Part shown: positions 6,141-13,318 of the stretch, piece by piece
Layout: each line of letters begins with the position of its first letter
How positions within the stretch are numbered: position 1 is the stretch's first letter
Source of the DNA: Acidimicrobiales bacterium
Lineage (GTDB): Bacteria > Actinomycetota > Acidimicrobiia > Acidimicrobiales > JAKAVM01
Assembly (NCBI GenBank): GCA_027451785.1
Contig: DAIDIS010000211.1
Location: forward strand, 1-13,416
Direction of reading: 5' to 3'
Length of the DNA stretch: 13,416 bases
Notes under the pieces: generated by a model
What the model saw: the letters and a program-made list of their open reading frames with translations, nothing else
The model's database searches: none
Told to the model about the DNA's origin: nothing
Translations under genes and position numbers: made by a program

Positions 6141-7508
6141 TTAGTGGCCTACCTTGGTTTCAATCCTCTCTATCGTGTACGGAGAGTCTTGGTTACCCAA
6201 GTTTCTACCAGCAGCCACCAATCCTGCCCAAGTCCAGAGCAAAAGTGTCGGAAATGCCGGAGCCATCGGGCTGAAATTGGCAACCGTGAGCCAGCAGATG
6301 GCGAGCGCTAACAACCCGAATCTCCAGGGGTCGATCTGGGGACTCTTGCCGGAGAAGATCGCCTTGCCGAGTCCAAAAGCGATTACCGATAACACGAGCA
6401 CAAGGCCGAGAATTCCCATACCGGCGGCATCGCCCAAGAAGAGATTGTGCACTTCCAGCGAAGCCTTGGTTAAGGGAAAAGCTGGGCTTTGCCGCTGGTA
6501 GAGGTAACCGATGGCGAGGAACCGTTCCCAACCGATCCCGAAGAGCGGGTGAGCCTGAATTGCCCGGAGCGCCCCTTCAGCGACGTTGAGCCTGTCCCAC
6601 ACGGGGAGGGTGGAAGTGGTCCGGCTCTCTGCACGAATGAGAAACGACCTATCCACCAAGAGGATCGCTCCGACGGCAGCCAGTCCTCCGGCCAGGGACG
6701 GGACTAGGAAGCGCCTTAGTTTCGGGTTCGCAACCAAAGTGACGGATATCCCCAGGACTGCGCCAATCCACACTTCACGAGTCAAGGTGAACGCGTCGCC
6801 GATAAGGCAGGCCACACCAACTCCGACTGCGAAATACTTGAGCCGCTTACTCGTCCAAAGCCTGTAGGCAATTGCGGAAGCTACGGCGCAAGCAAATAGG
6901 GCGATTCCGTCCGCAGTCGCTTCCAGGAACGGACCTCTTGCGCGGCCAAAATGGATGCCCAGTGCGGGATTCTGGATGTAAGAAGGGAAAATCAGATGAA
7001 GGTTTCCGGTTCCCTCCATGATTGCAACGTATGAGAGGTATGCCCCCATGCAAACTAAAAGAGCCAGAAAAGTTCTCCGTTGCTTCTCGCCTCTGAAGAT
7101 GACGGGCCCGAGCCAATAGATGAGAAATGGTACGGCACCCAGCCTGTCCAGAATGGCGAAGAACCCGTTCTGAGTGCTGAATGTATGCGCAAAAATGGCC
7201 GAAAGCGTGGCGTAGATCACCAGCGCGATCATCAGCCAGTGTTCGAAGCGAAGCTTCAAGGCTCCTTTGAGATTCAGTTCGCCCCGACGGATCCACAATG
7301 TGGCGAGACCGGCCACGAGGACGGCGCGGTCAAAGCCGGTCGGCACGTGAATGTAGTGAAACCACCCGGAGAAGATTTCGATCGCGAAATAGAAGAAGAA
7401 AAAGAACGATGGGTCGAACCTGGTGGCTATTCTCCAAAACACCAGGATTCCGGCCGCCAGCGCTGCTGCGAGCGCAAGCGAGATTGCTATTGGGCTAAGA
7501 AGCGACAT
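6141..7508 (-). CDS. O-antigen ligase/Wzy-like polymerase (polytopic membrane protein)
   Basis: A 455-aa integral membrane protein with about ten or more hydrophobic segments, matching the O-antigen ligase/polymerase (Wzy_C) superfamily in length and layout. Family marks are RARGPFLEATADG (189-201), TLTREVWIGAVLG (241-253), HPLFGIGWERF (320-330) and VHNLFLGDAAGMGILG (353-368). The region at about 287-355 between two hydrophobic segments would be the large extracytoplasmic loop, and its H-N pair is typical. These proteins join undecaprenyl-linked repeat units into polymer, or transfer polymer to an acceptor. The two activities cannot be told apart by sequence, but the adjacent Wzz-like gene favours polymerase. 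ATG 7508 has AGGAAG on the minus strand at 7513-7518 and overlaps the end of the wzz-like gene by 14 nt, so translation is probably coupled. An F5 run (35-39) lies in a hydrophobic segment. Confidence 0.85.
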   Translation of the reverse strand: MSLLSPIAISLALAAALAAGILVFWRIATRFDPSFFFFFYFAIEIFSGWFHYIHVPTGFDRAVLVAGLATLWIRRGELNLKGALKLRFEHWLMIALVIYATLSAIFAHTFSTQNGFFAILDRLGAVPFLIYWLGPVIFRGEKQRRTFLALLVCMGAYLSYVAIMEGTGNLHLIFPSYIQNPALGIHFGRARGPFLEATADGIALFACAVASAIAYRLWTSKRLKYFAVGVGVACLIGDAFTLTREVWIGAVLGISVTLVANPKLRRFLVPSLAGGLAAVGAILLVDRSFLIRAESRTTSTLPVWDRLNVAEGALRAIQAHPLFGIGWERFLAIGYLYQRQSPAFPLTKASLEVHNLFLGDAAGMGILGLVLVLSVIAFGLGKAIFSGKSPQIDPWRFGLLALAICWLTVANFSPMAPAFPTLLLWTWAGLVAAGRNLGNQDSPYTIERIETKVGH

Positions 7509-8553
7509 TCAGCTTCCTGCGACCTCGTCGCTCAAGGGCTATTGCGGCCAGAATCCCAATAAGCAGCCCAGCCACCGCACCGGCCGAGCCATACTCCTGT
7601 AGTCGGGAGGACTTGTTGGTCCCATCGGAAATTGCTGAGTTGACTAGGGAGGTTGATGGCCCAGGAGTACTGGACGAAAGCTCAGCACCGATGCTCGTCA
7701 TCTGTACCTTGTCGATATCGGCGGCAGTTCTTGCCTGAACTAATTGTTGCTGAACGTTACTTATCTGTGTCTGGAGCGCGGCTCCCGGGAACTGTCCGGC
7801 CAAGGGTGAGTTCGGCACCTCTAGCTGGCTGAGCTGACTTGCCAGCAAGTCTGCTGTAGCACTGTCGCTTTCATACTGCTTGGCAACCGTCTGGTACTGA
7901 GTCTGCAACGGTGAGTTGTTAACGGGAGTTGAAGTGTATTTGACAATTGCGTTTGCGACGTCCTGTGCGAATCTGACGGCTAGGGCCTTCGACGAGGCTG
8001 TCGCATCGATGAGCACGATTGACGACTGTGGAACGCCGGAAATCTGCACGTAGCCACTTGGGTTCTTGTAAGGCCTTGTCGCATTGGACGTAATCGCCTT
8101 CGAGGACGCAGAGCCATGCCCCGTCGGGTTACCCCCGGCCTTGGCCGTATTGGCGTGTTGGGCGGGCGGATATCCCGCTATGACGATTTGCCCGGCGGTG
8201 TTATGGACTAGTGACAAGCCAAGGGCCGTCGACGCGTCACTGACGATTGAGTCGGAGCTACCGGTCTCAGCCATGTTGCCGGCAAGCTGCTGTACCGCCT
8301 GCGCATACCCCGGAATCGAGTTGGACGATATTCCCGAACTTCCGACATTGAGCTTTGCCTCAGCCATATAAGTGGGGTGCCGGAACGAGGCAGCTCCGAT
8401 CCCCGCTGCCAAACCCGCAACTACCAGGACCACCACTGCGATCCAATAGCTGCGCATAGCGCCGCCGAGGTCGAAGTACTTAACCTGACCCGGAGCATTG
8501 TCCATGGCTGTGGCTTTCCGTTCTGCAACTTCTTGTACGGCCATTTTCTGCAA
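7495..8553 (-). CDS. Wzz-like polysaccharide chain-length regulator
   Basis: A 352-aa protein with the polysaccharide co-polymerase layout. It has a short cytoplasmic N-terminus, a first membrane helix (about 37-56) followed by PTYMAEAKLNV (60-70) typical of Wzz domains, a long extracytoplasmic region with a Gln/Ala-rich predicted coiled coil at about 214-283, a second helix (about 322-340) and a short basic tail. VPQSSIVLIDATASSKALAV (174-193) matches the conserved Wzz core in which successive subunits pack. There is no Walker A kinase domain and no Tyr-rich tail, so any BY-kinase partner must be separate. Residues about 128-167 form a Gly/Ala/Ser/Asn/Thr-rich insert unusual for the family. 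The TTG start at 8553 has GAGG close upstream; ATG 8544 and ATG 8505 are possible alternatives. It is the first gene of the unit that includes the Wzy-like and secreted proteins. Confidence 0.82.
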   Translation of the reverse strand: MQKMAVQEVAERKATAMDNAPGQVKYFDLGGAMRSYWIAVVVLVVAGLAAGIGAASFRHPTYMAEAKLNVGSSGISSNSIPGYAQAVQQLAGNMAETGSSDSIVSDASTALGLSLVHNTAGQIVIAGYPPAQHANTAKAGGNPTGHGSASSKAITSNATRPYKNPSGYVQISGVPQSSIVLIDATASSKALAVRFAQDVANAIVKYTSTPVNNSPLQTQYQTVAKQYESDSATADLLASQLSQLEVPNSPLAGQFPGAALQTQISNVQQQLVQARTAADIDKVQMTSIGAELSSSTPGPSTSLVNSAISDGTNKSSRLQEYGSAGAVAGLLIGILAAIALERRGRRKLNVAS

Positions 8554-8772
8554 TCAACCTCGGTGGTAGTTGGTATTAGTTATTTTGATCTACTTGTTGT
8601 TGGAACCCGAGTGCCGGGAATTTCGGTGAATCCAGGAGATAATTTCCCCGATTGCCAGAATGGCCGGATCCCCCTCGATCCACCCCACCATAATCGTCGT
8701 GCAACCATCTTATTTGCAGCAAGTAGAAAGAGGAAAATCCGAGGAAATGGGCGAGCCGATTAGGGGGTAGGA
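8554..8772. promoter_or_regulatory. Divergent intergenic region, wzz-like operon and acyltransferase cassette
   Basis: These 219 nt hold the 5' signals of two operons. Plus-strand -10-like hexamers are GATAAT (8638-8643) and CATAAT (8689-8694), neither with a convincing -35 at 16-18 nt. GGATC at 8666-8670 and GATCC at 8677-8681 can form a 5-bp stem with a 6-nt loop. An 8-codon open frame (ATG 8747 to TAG 8770) ends 2 nt before the acyltransferase start. The region is more AT-rich than the flanking genes. I see no RNA gene or recognised operator. Confidence 0.4.
8762..8767 (+). promoter_or_regulatory. Ribosome binding site deciding the acyltransferase start at TTG 8773
   Basis: AGGGGG with a 5-nt spacer to TTG 8773. 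The alternative ATG 8827, 18 codons downstream, lacks a good site, so the TTG start is preferred. Confidence 0.5.
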
Positions 8773-9405
8773 TTGAGTGTCCCAAGATTCCGAGTCCGTC
8801 TACTATCGAACTTTGAGCCCAATTTCATGACTCTTTCAGCCAAGACGATCACCAACCCGAAGGCTTTGGTCCAGTGGGTCAGGTCCAGGGTAAGGCAAGA
8901 CGTAGACGCCGAGATGCTGAAGGCCCGGGGAGCGAAGATCGGCGACAAGGTCAGGTTTGCGAGCGGAGTGATGATTGACCCGGAGTTTTGCTGGCTGATC
9001 GAGATCGGTGACGGAACCGGATTTGGGCCCAGGGTGATCGTGTTGGCTCATGACGCTGCGCCCAGACATAGGGTGGGGTATACCCGGATCGCAAGGGTGA
9101 AGATTGGGCCAGGGGTTTTCATAGGTGCAGGATCAATAATCCTTCCCGGAGTGACCATAGGAGCAGACTCCATAGTTGGCGCCGGAACTGTTGTAAATCG
9201 GGATGTCCCTGAAGGAGCGATCGTCGCAGGGAATCCTATGAGGGTGGTGGGCAATAACGACGAATTTCAGAAGCGTCATTTTGAGTTTCTCGAAGATTCG
9301 CCCAAGTACCCTCTGGAGGGTTGGACGGTAACCGGCGGGATAACTCCGGAAAACGCGCAAAAGATGTACGAGGCTCTGGACGGCCGCCACGGGTATGTGA
9401 AGTGA
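8773..9405 (+). CDS. Hexapeptide-repeat (left-handed beta-helix) acyltransferase
   Basis: A 210-aa acetyltransferase-type protein of the CysE/LacA/maltose O-acetyltransferase group. Hexapeptide repeats run from KIGDKVRFASGVMI (55-68) through IEIGDGTGFGPRVIV (76-90), VKIGPGVFIGAGSIILPGV (109-127) and TIGADSIVGAGTVVNRDV (128-145). They close with AIVAGNPMRVVG (149-160), the usual end of the beta-helix. H93 in LAHDAAP is in the position of the catalytic histidine of the LacA-type enzymes. The C-terminal 50 residues are charged and extend beyond the helix. In a polysaccharide locus such enzymes typically transfer acetyl from acetyl-CoA to a sugar hydroxyl or amine; whether the target is a nucleotide sugar or the lipid-linked unit is not readable. 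Its TGA overlaps the GTG of the next gene (GTGA, 9402-9405), so it opens a coupled three-gene cassette. Confidence 0.87.
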   Translation: MSVPRFRVRLLSNFEPNFMTLSAKTITNPKALVQWVRSRVRQDVDAEMLKARGAKIGDKVRFASGVMIDPEFCWLIEIGDGTGFGPRVIVLAHDAAPRHRVGYTRIARVKIGPGVFIGAGSIILPGVTIGADSIVGAGTVVNRDVPEGAIVAGNPMRVVGNNDEFQKRHFEFLEDSPKYPLEGWTVTGGITPENAQKMYEALDGRHGYVK

Positions 9406-10256
9406 GCGCTGCCGGGGGGTCGGGGAGCTTGAGTGCCAGCGTAGTGGTGCGGACCAAGAACAGCGAAGCAACCTTGGAAGCCGCTTTATCGAGCTTGAAG
9501 CGCCAGAGTGTTGACGCAGAGCTGATTGTGGTGGACTCAGGGTCCACTGACTCCACTTTCCAGATCTCCGCTAAGTTAGCAGATGAAATTTTGAAGATCT
9601 CTCCAGACGAGTTCTCGTATGGCGGTGCATTGAACTTGGGTGCAGAGTCGGCGAGCGGTGACGTTGTCTTCGCTCTTTCGAGCCATTGTTCGGCGTCGAG
9701 CGTTACCTGGATCGAAGACTCGCTCAAGCACTACTCCGACGAGAAAGTGGCTGCGACCAATGGATCGGCTCAGGCCCCAAGCGGAGGTCACTTGGCGAGA
9801 CCGCTTACGATTGGTGGAGAATTGCTGGATGTAAGCCCGTATTGGGGCTTTGCGAATCACGCCTCGTCGTGGCGGAGATCCGTGTGGCAGCAAGAACCCT
9901 TTGACGAAGGCCTAACCGCCTGCGAGGACAAGGAATGGTCATATCGTATCGTGAAGCGAGGATATCGAATAGTGTTCGACCCGGCGCTTGTCGTTGACGA
10001 TAGTCACCGAAGAAGCCAAGGTAAGCGAGCGTTGCTGCGGCGCATCGTGAAGGAGTCCGAGGCGATTGTGACGATTACCGGCATGAGCCCGGTCAGCTTT
10101 GCAGAGTCGATTAAGACTTGGTGGTCGGACTTCGGTTACGACAGCAGGTACCCGAACTTCGTAAGGCGCCTCGGAGTGTCAAGGTCGATTGAGATATTTG
10201 GAAGGTACGCCGGCGAGAGGCGTGGGCGAAGTGGAGGAAGTGCTTGGAGTAGATGA
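9402..10256 (+). CDS. Family 2 glycosyltransferase with a SSHC motif in place of DxD
   Basis: A 284-aa GT-A enzyme. The N-terminal ASVVVRTKNSEATLEAAL (12-29) and LIVVDSGSTDST (41-52) are the GT2 nucleotide-binding region, and FSYGGALNLG (71-80) follows. Where most GT2 enzymes carry DxD, this one reads ALSSHCSASSVTWIEDSL (91-108). I recall a SAHC-type variant in some rhamnosyltransferase-like GT2 proteins, so this is probably a subfamily trait and not inactivation. The catalytic acid block CEDKEWSYRIVKRGYRI (174-190) is intact and is followed by VVDDSH. The longer open frame begins upstream inside the acyltransferase gene, but GTG 9402 overlaps its stop as GTGA and precedes the first strand by 10 residues, so it is preferred. 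The end overlaps the sulfotransferase start as ATGA (10253-10256). The C-terminus is Arg/Gly/Ser-rich. Confidence 0.85.
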   Translation: MSAAGGSGSLSASVVVRTKNSEATLEAALSSLKRQSVDAELIVVDSGSTDSTFQISAKLADEILKISPDEFSYGGALNLGAESASGDVVFALSSHCSASSVTWIEDSLKHYSDEKVAATNGSAQAPSGGHLARPLTIGGELLDVSPYWGFANHASSWRRSVWQQEPFDEGLTACEDKEWSYRIVKRGYRIVFDPALVVDDSHRRSQGKRALLRRIVKESEAIVTITGMSPVSFAESIKTWWSDFGYDSRYPNFVRRLGVSRSIEIFGRYAGERRGRSGGSAWSR

Positions 10257-11233
10257 CGACAGACAGACCTTTGAATCCGGTGTTCATCCTCGGCGCTCCT
10301 AGGAGCGGGACCACCTGGCTGCAACAGCTACTTGGCTGCCATGAAAGCATCGCGACGGCACAAGAGACAAAGCTGATGTACCAATATGTGGCACCACTCT
10401 ATTCGAGATGGCGTGACCAGCCCCTGAACGACTTGGATTTATGGAGAAGGGCCAGATTTACCGGCCTTGCAAGTGTAATTTCCGAAACCGAATTCCTCGA
10501 CCTCCTGCGTGAGTTTGCTTCGAAAGTCTACGAAAGCACGCTCCTGCTCAAGCCGACTGCGAGCCTTGTGCTTGACAAGGACCCGCCCAACTCAATGCAC
10601 GTTCCGATGATCATGGAGCTTTTCCCTGAGGCGAGATTCGTGCATATCGTGAGGGATGGCCGGGACGTTGCCGCATCTATGCTCAGAGCATCACGTTCCT
10701 GGGGGCGCACATGGCTGCTGCCGAGTACTTACTCCAGTGGAGAGGTATGGAGGAAGCACGTGGAGGCCGCCAGGGCTGCGGATAAAGGCGGGAACTACTT
10801 CGAGCTGTCTTATGAGCGTCTCAAAGAACACCCAGCGGAAGTGATTTCGGAAGTGCTTTCCTTCCTAGGGCTGCCGTGCACGGAGGCTGACGGCAAGGCA
10901 CTGGTCGAAGCCGCCACGCTTCCAGAGTCCGAAGGTGGCCGGAGTGCCCTGATCGCAAAGGCATTCGTATGGGGCCCCGAAGTCGCAAAAAGGGGCTATC
11001 AGGTATCCGAGCCCGAGGGTTTCTTTGGCGACCAGGGTGGGTCGTGGGTTAAATGGAGCGGATTACAGAGGTTGGACTTCGAAGACTCGGCCGGTGCGCT
11101 TCTAAAGGAGTTCGGCTATGACCAATCGGGATGGAAAACCTGGTCTGTTTTGGAAAAGGCGTTCTGGTCGTTCATTTGGCGCCCGGTTATCCGAAGAGTG
11201 AAGTTGAAGTTCACCAGGTTGGTCAGGTCCTAG
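10253..11233 (+). CDS. PAPS-dependent sulfotransferase
   Basis: A 326-aa Sulfotransfer-family protein that would move sulfate from 3'-phosphoadenosine-5'-phosphosulfate to a hydroxyl or amine, here most likely of the growing glycan. The 5'-phosphosulfate loop is FILGAPRSGTTWLQQLL (11-27). LVLDKDPPN (105-113) holds the conserved Lys region. FPEARFVHIVRDGRDVAASM (124-143) contains the 3'-phosphate-binding Arg/Ser block (R134 to S142/S147), and YFELSYERLKEHP (182-194) is the usual later motif. Length is normal for bacterial carbohydrate sulfotransferases. No signal peptide or membrane helix is seen, so it acts in the cytoplasm before export. The ATG overlaps the preceding TGA, and GGAG (10246-10249) lies 3 nt before it, so translation is coupled to the GT2 gene. 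It ends 30 nt from the convergent ABC exporter. Confidence 0.9.
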   Translation: MTTDRPLNPVFILGAPRSGTTWLQQLLGCHESIATAQETKLMYQYVAPLYSRWRDQPLNDLDLWRRARFTGLASVISETEFLDLLREFASKVYESTLLLKPTASLVLDKDPPNSMHVPMIMELFPEARFVHIVRDGRDVAASMLRASRSWGRTWLLPSTYSSGEVWRKHVEAARAADKGGNYFELSYERLKEHPAEVISEVLSFLGLPCTEADGKALVEAATLPESEGGRSALIAKAFVWGPEVAKRGYQVSEPEGFFGDQGGSWVKWSGLQRLDFEDSAGALLKEFGYDQSGWKTWSVLEKAFWSFIWRPVIRRVKLKFTRLVRS

Positions 11234-11263
11234 TGCCTTCGGGGTACCTCTGGACCCGTGCTC
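11234..11263. other. Short convergent gap without a clear terminator
   Basis: Thirty nt separate the sulfotransferase and ABC exporter stop codons. GGGT and ACCC could pair across 8 nt, but there is no stable stem followed by a T-run in either direction. Transcripts from both sides may read into the opposite gene. Confidence 0.3.
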
Positions 11264-13240
11264 CTAGAGAGCTCTGAGGGACCTCGGCTTACGAGTGTCG
11301 TCGGTATCCTCGTTGAGAACTGAAGGATCCTCTCGGGATGCTTCCGGGTTGGTTTCTTCGGTTCCTCCCGGAAGCTTGGCAAGCTCGACAAGCTTCCGGA
11401 AGCCCGCATTGTCCGTCATCAGTTCCGTGAACGTTCCACTTCCGACGATGGCTCCCGCCTCCATGAAATAGATCCGGTCACTGTCTCTGATCGTGCTCAG
11501 TCTGTGGGCCACAGTAATGACAGTCATCGAGCCCTTCAGCGCTCTCAAAGTCTCGGAGATGGACGCCTCTGTGCTGTTGTCTAAAGCTGAGGTGGCTTCG
11601 TCCAGAAATAACACCGAAGGGTCGTTATACAGTGCACGCGCTATACCAAGTCTTTGGCGCTGACCACCAGACAGTCGCACGCCACGCTCTCCGACAACGG
11701 CATTCAGGCCATCGGGTAGTGACGCAATCAGCTCACCCAGCTCAGCGTTTTCGACGGCCTTGGCGAGCCTTTCCTGGTCAACTTGGCCGGGAGGTACTCC
11801 CAGAGCGATGTTTGCGGAAACTGTGTCGTCGATCAAGGAAATCGTTTGCGGCACATAGCCGATCTTGGACTGCCACGCATACCGGGCCGATGGATCCGAT
11901 AATGATTTGCCGTCGATCTCAATCTCACCGGAGTCAGGTTCAAGCAGCCCAAGCATCAGGTCCAATAGCGTCGACTTTCCGGCACCCGAACCTCCGACTA
12001 GGGCTATTGCCGATCCAGGTTCAGCTGCAAGGGACACCCCGGAGAGAACCTGTCTTCCTGCAACGTAGCTGAAGGTCACGCCGCTGACCGTGATCGTTGG
12101 ATTGCGCGAAATTACAGAATTGGCGTTCTGATCCGGAACGGGGATTGCACCCGCGTCAGTGCCGGTTGATGAAGCGGTGATCATCGATTTCTCGTCATGG
12201 CCATATCGAACACGAACTGGTCTTTCAGTCTGTTCGATTGCCTTCAGGTCTTCGCTGACCTGCTCGATGGCCGGTATTGCCAAGCGTGCCTGGATTCGTC
12301 CAGTGAAGACCTTGTTCAAAGGAGCCAGCAGTCTGAACCCTCCGGCAAGGAATACGCCGATCAAAGCGATTGCCTGAGATGCACCCTCGGTTTTCGATGA
12401 GACAAGTGCAATCAGCCCTGTCGCCCCCAGCAACGCCAGTTCCAGATAGTACCGAGGTTGGATGGACGCAAGGTTTGTTGCCTTCACATGAGGCATGAGA
12501 TCGTCGAACAGTTGGCCAACCTCCTCGGCCATTTCGGTTTCCCGATGCAGGATCTTCAGCTCTTTGGCAACCTGAAGGGACTGGGCCATGAGTTTGAGGC
12601 TTGCGGCGTTGGCGACGTGTTGAGCTTTGGCCGACCGGTCCATCTTTTTGGAGATCAGCCGCTGGTAAATGACAACTACGCCGGTGAAATATGCGGCGGA
12701 AATGGCGGCGATGACCGGGTTGGCTATGAGGAGGGCAACTGCGATGATTGCGACCGCAACAATGTCTCCCAGGGCCCCGAACGCCCAGATAAGCGAGGCT
12801 TCGAAAATTTGGCGAACCGAATAACTGAGAGTCCTTTGCATGTCGGCTGTATTGCGGTCCAGATGGAACCGGTAGGGCGCCTCAAGGTACCCGAGCATCA
12901 ACCGCTTCAACATCGCCACGTCGTTTTTGAGTGAGAAAGATACGTTCCAGCGAGTGAGAGCAACGGCAGCGATGTCTTTGAATATGAAGACGGCCAAGAC
13001 CGAGACCGCAAGGACGATTTCCAAGTGAGTACCGCTCTCCCCGAGGACACGGCTTATGAACCTCGTTGCCGACGTCTGGCTCTTTCCCCCCGAAGTGGCA
13101 AGCTCAAGAAGTGGCAGCATCAAGAGCAGCCCGATACCTTCGAATATGGAGAGGAATGCCATTGTCAACATTGCGACCAGGAGGCGCCGCTTTGCGCGTG
13201 GGTCCAGAATCGGCAAAAGTGAAACGAAGAATTTGATCAT
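11264..13240 (-). CDS. ABC exporter, fused membrane and ATPase domains (PglK/MsbA-like flippase)
   Basis: A 658-aa half-transporter that would act as a homodimer. The N-terminal ABC membrane domain has about six helices (near 20-48, 74-96, 151-172, 174-195, 266-281, 288-303). LSIFEGIGLLLMLPLLEL (30-47) is typical of PglK and related lipid-linked oligosaccharide exporters. The ATPase domain has Walker A GGSGAGKST (416-424), Q-loop YVPQT (Q465), signature LSGGQRQR (523-530), Walker B VLFLDE (543-548), D-loop SALD and H-loop H579, all intact. Between the domains, residues about 340-380 are a Ser/Thr/Asp/Asn-rich low-complexity linker, and the last 30 or so residues are acidic then basic and extend past the ATPase. 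In this locus the best role is flipping an undecaprenyl-linked oligosaccharide; a general lipid or drug exporter cannot be excluded. ATG 13240 has GGCGGA 7 nt upstream. Confidence 0.88.
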   Translation of the reverse strand: MIKFFVSLLPILDPRAKRRLLVAMLTMAFLSIFEGIGLLLMLPLLELATSGGKSQTSATRFISRVLGESGTHLEIVLAVSVLAVFIFKDIAAVALTRWNVSFSLKNDVAMLKRLMLGYLEAPYRFHLDRNTADMQRTLSYSVRQIFEASLIWAFGALGDIVAVAIIAVALLIANPVIAAISAAYFTGVVVIYQRLISKKMDRSAKAQHVANAASLKLMAQSLQVAKELKILHRETEMAEEVGQLFDDLMPHVKATNLASIQPRYYLELALLGATGLIALVSSKTEGASQAIALIGVFLAGGFRLLAPLNKVFTGRIQARLAIPAIEQVSEDLKAIEQTERPVRVRYGHDEKSMITASSTGTDAGAIPVPDQNANSVISRNPTITVSGVTFSYVAGRQVLSGVSLAAEPGSAIALVGGSGAGKSTLLDLMLGLLEPDSGEIEIDGKSLSDPSARYAWQSKIGYVPQTISLIDDTVSANIALGVPPGQVDQERLAKAVENAELGELIASLPDGLNAVVGERGVRLSGGQRQRLGIARALYNDPSVLFLDEATSALDNSTEASISETLRALKGSMTVITVAHRLSTIRDSDRIYFMEAGAIVGSGTFTELMTDNAGFRKLVELAKLPGGTEETNPEASREDPSVLNEDTDDTRKPRSLRAL

Positions 13241-13260
13241 GACTTGTTCCGCCGTTCAGG

Positions 13261-13275
13261 TGCCTAGGCTAGGCA
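13261..13275. repeat. Perfect 6-3-6 inverted repeat upstream of the ABC exporter
   Basis: TGCCTA-GGC-TAGGCA is a perfect inverted repeat 20 nt before the ABC exporter ATG (minus strand) and about 43 nt before the right-edge gene. It lies in the divergent promoter region and has the size of a regulator half-site pair. No regulator is assigned. Confidence 0.45.
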
Positions 13276-13289
13276 GGATTGTCTCGGCC

Positions 13290-13305
13290 ATTATCAACAA
13301 TTATC
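13290..13305. repeat. ATTATC direct repeat at 10-bp spacing in the divergent region
   Basis: ATTATC occurs at 13290-13295 and 13300-13305, one helical turn apart; on the minus strand these read GATAAT, a good -10-like hexamer for the ABC exporter. They may be two overlapping -10 elements or a direct-repeat regulator site. No -35 is convincing. Confidence 0.35.
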
Positions 13306-13318
13306 CCCCAGCAATTGT

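Noticed and set aside
7385..7410. A/G-rich run encoding the F5 stretch in the Wzy-like protein, considered as a phase-variation tract
   Set aside because: The run mixes GAA and AAG codons and has no long homopolymer or clean short tandem repeat, so slippage is not specially likely.
8666..8681. GGATC/GATCC hairpin as a terminator or riboswitch element
   Set aside because: Only 5 bp of stem with no T-run, and it lies in a 5' region where no terminator is expected; too small to call.
8377..8763. Plus-strand open frame of 128 aa reaching into the 8554-8772 gap
   Set aside because: Its first half is antisense to the Wzz N-terminus, it has no ribosome site or motif, and it overlaps the region expected to hold the divergent promoters.
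12458..12934. Plus-strand open frame of 158 aa opposite the ABC membrane domain
   Set aside because: Antisense shadow of the transporter; no motif of its own.
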